From Acidobacteriota bacterium (GTDB lineage: Bacteria; Acidobacteriota; Terriglobia; Bryobacterales; Bryobacteraceae), in assembly GCA_947505565.1 (NCBI GenBank), contig CANNLB010000124.1:1-7140 (forward strand): 7,140 nt of DNA. Reading direction: 5' to 3'. A program made the position numbers and the translations under genes. Below are positions 5,619 to 7,140 of the stretch, piece by piece. The notes under the pieces were generated by a model. That model searched no databases and was not told where the DNA came from. It was given only the letters and a program-made list of their open reading frames with translations. Every line of letters starts with the position of its first letter. The stretch's first letter is position 1.

Positions 5619-6761
5619 CTATCCGATGGTCTCCCGACGAATCAGGTCCGGTCGTTTGAACACACCGGGCGCCAGATCGACGCCGAGTCCGGGGCCGGGC
5701 GGCAGGTCAAAGTAGCCCTCCCGGGGCCGGGCCAGTTCCCCCACGATCGCCGTATACTCGTCGGCGTAATGGCGGCGAACCGACTCGACGATCTGGAGAT
5801 TAGTGAGATTGGCCGCTAGATGGAGCGACGCGGCGTGAAGAACCGGGCCCCCACAGTTATGCGGAGCCGCTGGTAGATACCACGTCTCGGCCATGTTGGC
5901 GATTTTTCGCGCCTCGGAGAGGCCGCCAACCCAGGAAATATCCGGCATCACGGTGCGGGCGGCCCGGTTCTCAAACAGTTCCCGATATTGCCATCGTGTC
6001 ATCAACCGCTCCGAGATGGTGAGCGGCAGGTGCGTGGCCGTGGCGAGTTCGCGGTAGGCTGCCAGATTATCCTGCGGCAGCATCTCTTCGAGCCACATCG
6101 GCTCATACTCTTCACACGCGCGGGCAATACGAATGGCGCAGGGCAGATTCCAGAAACCGTGAAACTCCATGGCCACGTCCATGCGGTCGCCGAACTCCTT
6201 CTTAATAAGACGCAGCGGTTCGAGTCCGCGGCGAAGCTGTTCCGCCGTGATGGAATGGCCGCCGGACTCCTTGGCGATGGGGTCCATCGGCCAGATTTTC
6301 ATGGCCGAGATGCCGGATTCCAGCAGACTGGCGGCGAGTTCGACCGGTTCGGTGAGAAAGCTGAGGTGGTCGTAGCAGGTGTTATACGTGCGAATGCGAT
6401 CGCGGGAGGCGCCGCCGAGCAGTTGATAGACCGGTTGGTTGGCTGCTTTGCCCGCCAGATCCCAAAGCGCCATGTCGATGGCGGAGATGGCACGCATTTC
6501 CGCTCCGGCCCAGCCGGAGTAAGAGATCGCTTCGAACATCGACATCCAAAGGGCGTCGATGCGGGAGGGGTCCTGACCCAGGAGCCGCGGGGCGAGACTG
6601 GAATGGACAACGGCCTCTTCGGCGGCGGGGTGGGGGTAGGTTTCCCCGAGGCCGAAGAGGCCGTTGTCAGTATGGATGCGAACCCAAAGCCATTGAATCG
6701 GTCCGGCGTGAACCGTAACGCCCTGGGCAAGACGAAGAGTCTCAATTTTCGTGATCTTCAC
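5619..6761 (-). CDS. Enolase-superfamily (mandelate racemase/muconate lactonizing) sugar-acid dehydratase, galactonate dehydratase-like
   Basis: A full-length 380-residue member of the mandelate racemase/muconate lactonizing family, which abstracts a proton alpha to a carboxylate using a Mg2+-bound enolate; many members dehydrate sugar acids in the cytoplasm. Residues 91-117 match the family signature (A-I-S-A-I-D-M-A-L-W-D-L-A-G-K, then P and L-L-G). Compared from memory with D-galactonate dehydratase, the barrel residues are K155-I-W157, metal ligands at E199, E225 and E251 (I-S-E-R-L-M-T-R), H201 in E-F-H-G as acid/base, D274 in M-P-D-I-S-W-V-G-G, and H301 in A-P-H-N-C-G-G-P-V as the second catalytic His. 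This favours an acid-sugar dehydratase over a racemase; the substrate is not determinable. E199 replaces the usual Asp. The start is GTG 6761 (M-K-I-T-K-I-E-T, typical for the family), 10 bp after the carD-like stop, with no clear ribosome site. A perfect 18-bp inverted repeat sits in codons 32-52. Confidence 0.92.
   Translation of the reverse strand: MKITKIETLRLAQGVTVHAGPIQWLWVRIHTDNGLFGLGETYPHPAAEEAVVHSSLAPRLLGQDPSRIDALWMSMFEAISYSGWAGAEMRAISAIDMALWDLAGKAANQPVYQLLGGASRDRIRTYNTCYDHLSFLTEPVELAASLLESGISAMKIWPMDPIAKESGGHSITAEQLRRGLEPLRLIKKEFGDRMDVAMEFHGFWNLPCAIRIARACEEYEPMWLEEMLPQDNLAAYRELATATHLPLTISERLMTRWQYRELFENRAARTVMPDISWVGGLSEARKIANMAETWYLPAAPHNCGGPVLHAASLHLAANLTNLQIVESVRRHYADEYTAIVGELARPREGYFDLPPGPGLGVDLAPGVFKRPDLIRRETIG
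6606..6668. repeat. Perfect 18-bp inverted repeat within the dehydratase gene
   Basis: Arms GACAACGGCCTCTTCGGC (6606-6623) and GCCGAAGAGGCCGTTGTC (6651-6668) are exact reverse complements, separated by 27 bases. Inside, CGGGG (6626-6630) and CCCCG (6644-6648) can pair to extend the stem across a 2x2 internal loop. On the coding (minus) strand both arms are in codon register, giving D32-N-G-L-F-G37 and A47-E-E-A-V-V52. The mRNA could form a very stable hairpin about 94-156 bases into the message. Confidence 0.9.
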
Positions 6762-6771
6762 GAAAACTAGC

Positions 6772-7140
6772 TTACATCGCTTCGGGCATAGGCAGGTTCG
6801 CCTTGGCCAGAGTCTTGGAAAGCAGCTCGATAGCGCACTTCTCCGACATGGTCCGAGCGATAGAAATTTCCGTAATCAACATGCGACGAGCGCAATCGAG
6901 CATCTTCTTCTCGCGGAAGGAGAGAGGCTTGGCGGACTGGAGCAAAACGAGTTCTTTAAAGACTTCGGAAATGCCGGATAAACCGCCGACCCTCATCTTC
7001 TCGGAGTTCTCTTTGAAGCGATCCTTCCAGTCCTGGGTGCGTTTGCACTCAGCCGTTGACAGGAACGCCAGGACACGGTTGGCCTCAGTTGACTTGGTTA
7101 CCTTCCGTAGACCGATGTCAGAGACGTGGCTGAAAGGCAC
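6772..7140 (-). CDS. CarD/CdnL-family RNA polymerase-binding transcription regulator (5' partial)
   Basis: The C-terminal 122 residues of a protein whose start is beyond the right edge; the first codon in the window is GTG read as internal Val. The fragment matches the end of the RNA-polymerase-interacting domain (V-P-F-S-H-V-S-D-I-G-L-R) and then the helical DNA-binding domain of CarD/CdnL proteins: W38 in D-W-K-D-R-F-K-E-N, 'E-K-M-R-V-G', E59-V-F-K-E-L, 'L-S-F-R-E-K-K-M-L' (73-81) and A-R-R-M-L-I-T-E. In the family this Trp inserts next to the -10 element to stabilise the open promoter complex, while the missing N-terminal Tudor-like domain binds the RNA polymerase beta subunit. The expected full length is about 160-170 residues. 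The stop is 10 bp before the dehydratase GTG, so the two are probably co-transcribed. Whether it is the essential housekeeping copy or a paralogue cannot be told. Confidence 0.88.
   Translation of the reverse strand: MPFSHVSDIGLRKVTKSTEANRVLAFLSTAECKRTQDWKDRFKENSEKMRVGGLSGISEVFKELVLLQSAKPLSFREKKMLDCARRMLITEISIARTMSEKCAIELLSKTLAKANLPMPEAM

Noticed and set aside
5689..5732. Direct repeat CCGGGGCCGGGC (5689-5700 and 5721-5732)
   Set aside because: Both copies encode Pro/Gly/Arg-rich residues at the end of the dehydratase in different frames; explained by GC-rich codons.

Overview
The window looks like a chromosomal piece of a moderately GC-rich soil-type bacterium, most likely an acidobacterium of the Solibacter/Bryobacter kind. 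This is inference. It rests on the IPT/Ig-like beta modules at the end of the first gene, which resemble modules abundant in that group, and on the 'MLCNYCQ.PISLLRRL' zinc-finger start of the large central protein, which I associate with the same group from memory. There are no RNA genes, insertion sequences, phage genes or CRISPR arrays. Coding density is very high.

Layout. Positions 1-1241 (+) hold a SAM-dependent methyltransferase whose 5' end lies outside the window and whose C-terminal half is a duplicated beta-rich module. It converges, with only 6 bp between stop codons, on a block of four minus-strand genes. Read in transcription order (right to left) these are: a CarD/CdnL-type RNA polymerase-binding regulator (7140-6772, 5' end outside the window); an enolase-superfamily sugar-acid dehydratase (6761-5619) starting 10 bp after it with GTG; a 127-bp leader with competing hairpins (5618-5492); a large one-pass membrane protein (5491-2864); and a protein made of 15 uninterrupted 34-residue TPR units (2867-1248), which overlaps its predecessor by the four bases ATGA.

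How the parts may work together. The carD-like and dehydratase genes are close enough to share a transcript, but their products have no obvious common job. The membrane protein and the TPR protein form a tight, translationally coupled pair. The first has an N-terminal Cys3His zinc finger, about 550 residues of mostly Pro/Ala/Arg/Ser-rich linker, one membrane segment and a C-terminal laminin-G/concanavalin-like domain predicted to lie outside the cytoplasm. The second is a cytoplasmic scaffold with no signal peptide. Together they look like an envelope-spanning binding or assembly module of unknown purpose, and this pair is the best candidate here for an undescribed system. The other striking signal is a perfect 18-bp inverted repeat, in codon register on both arms, inside the dehydratase gene.
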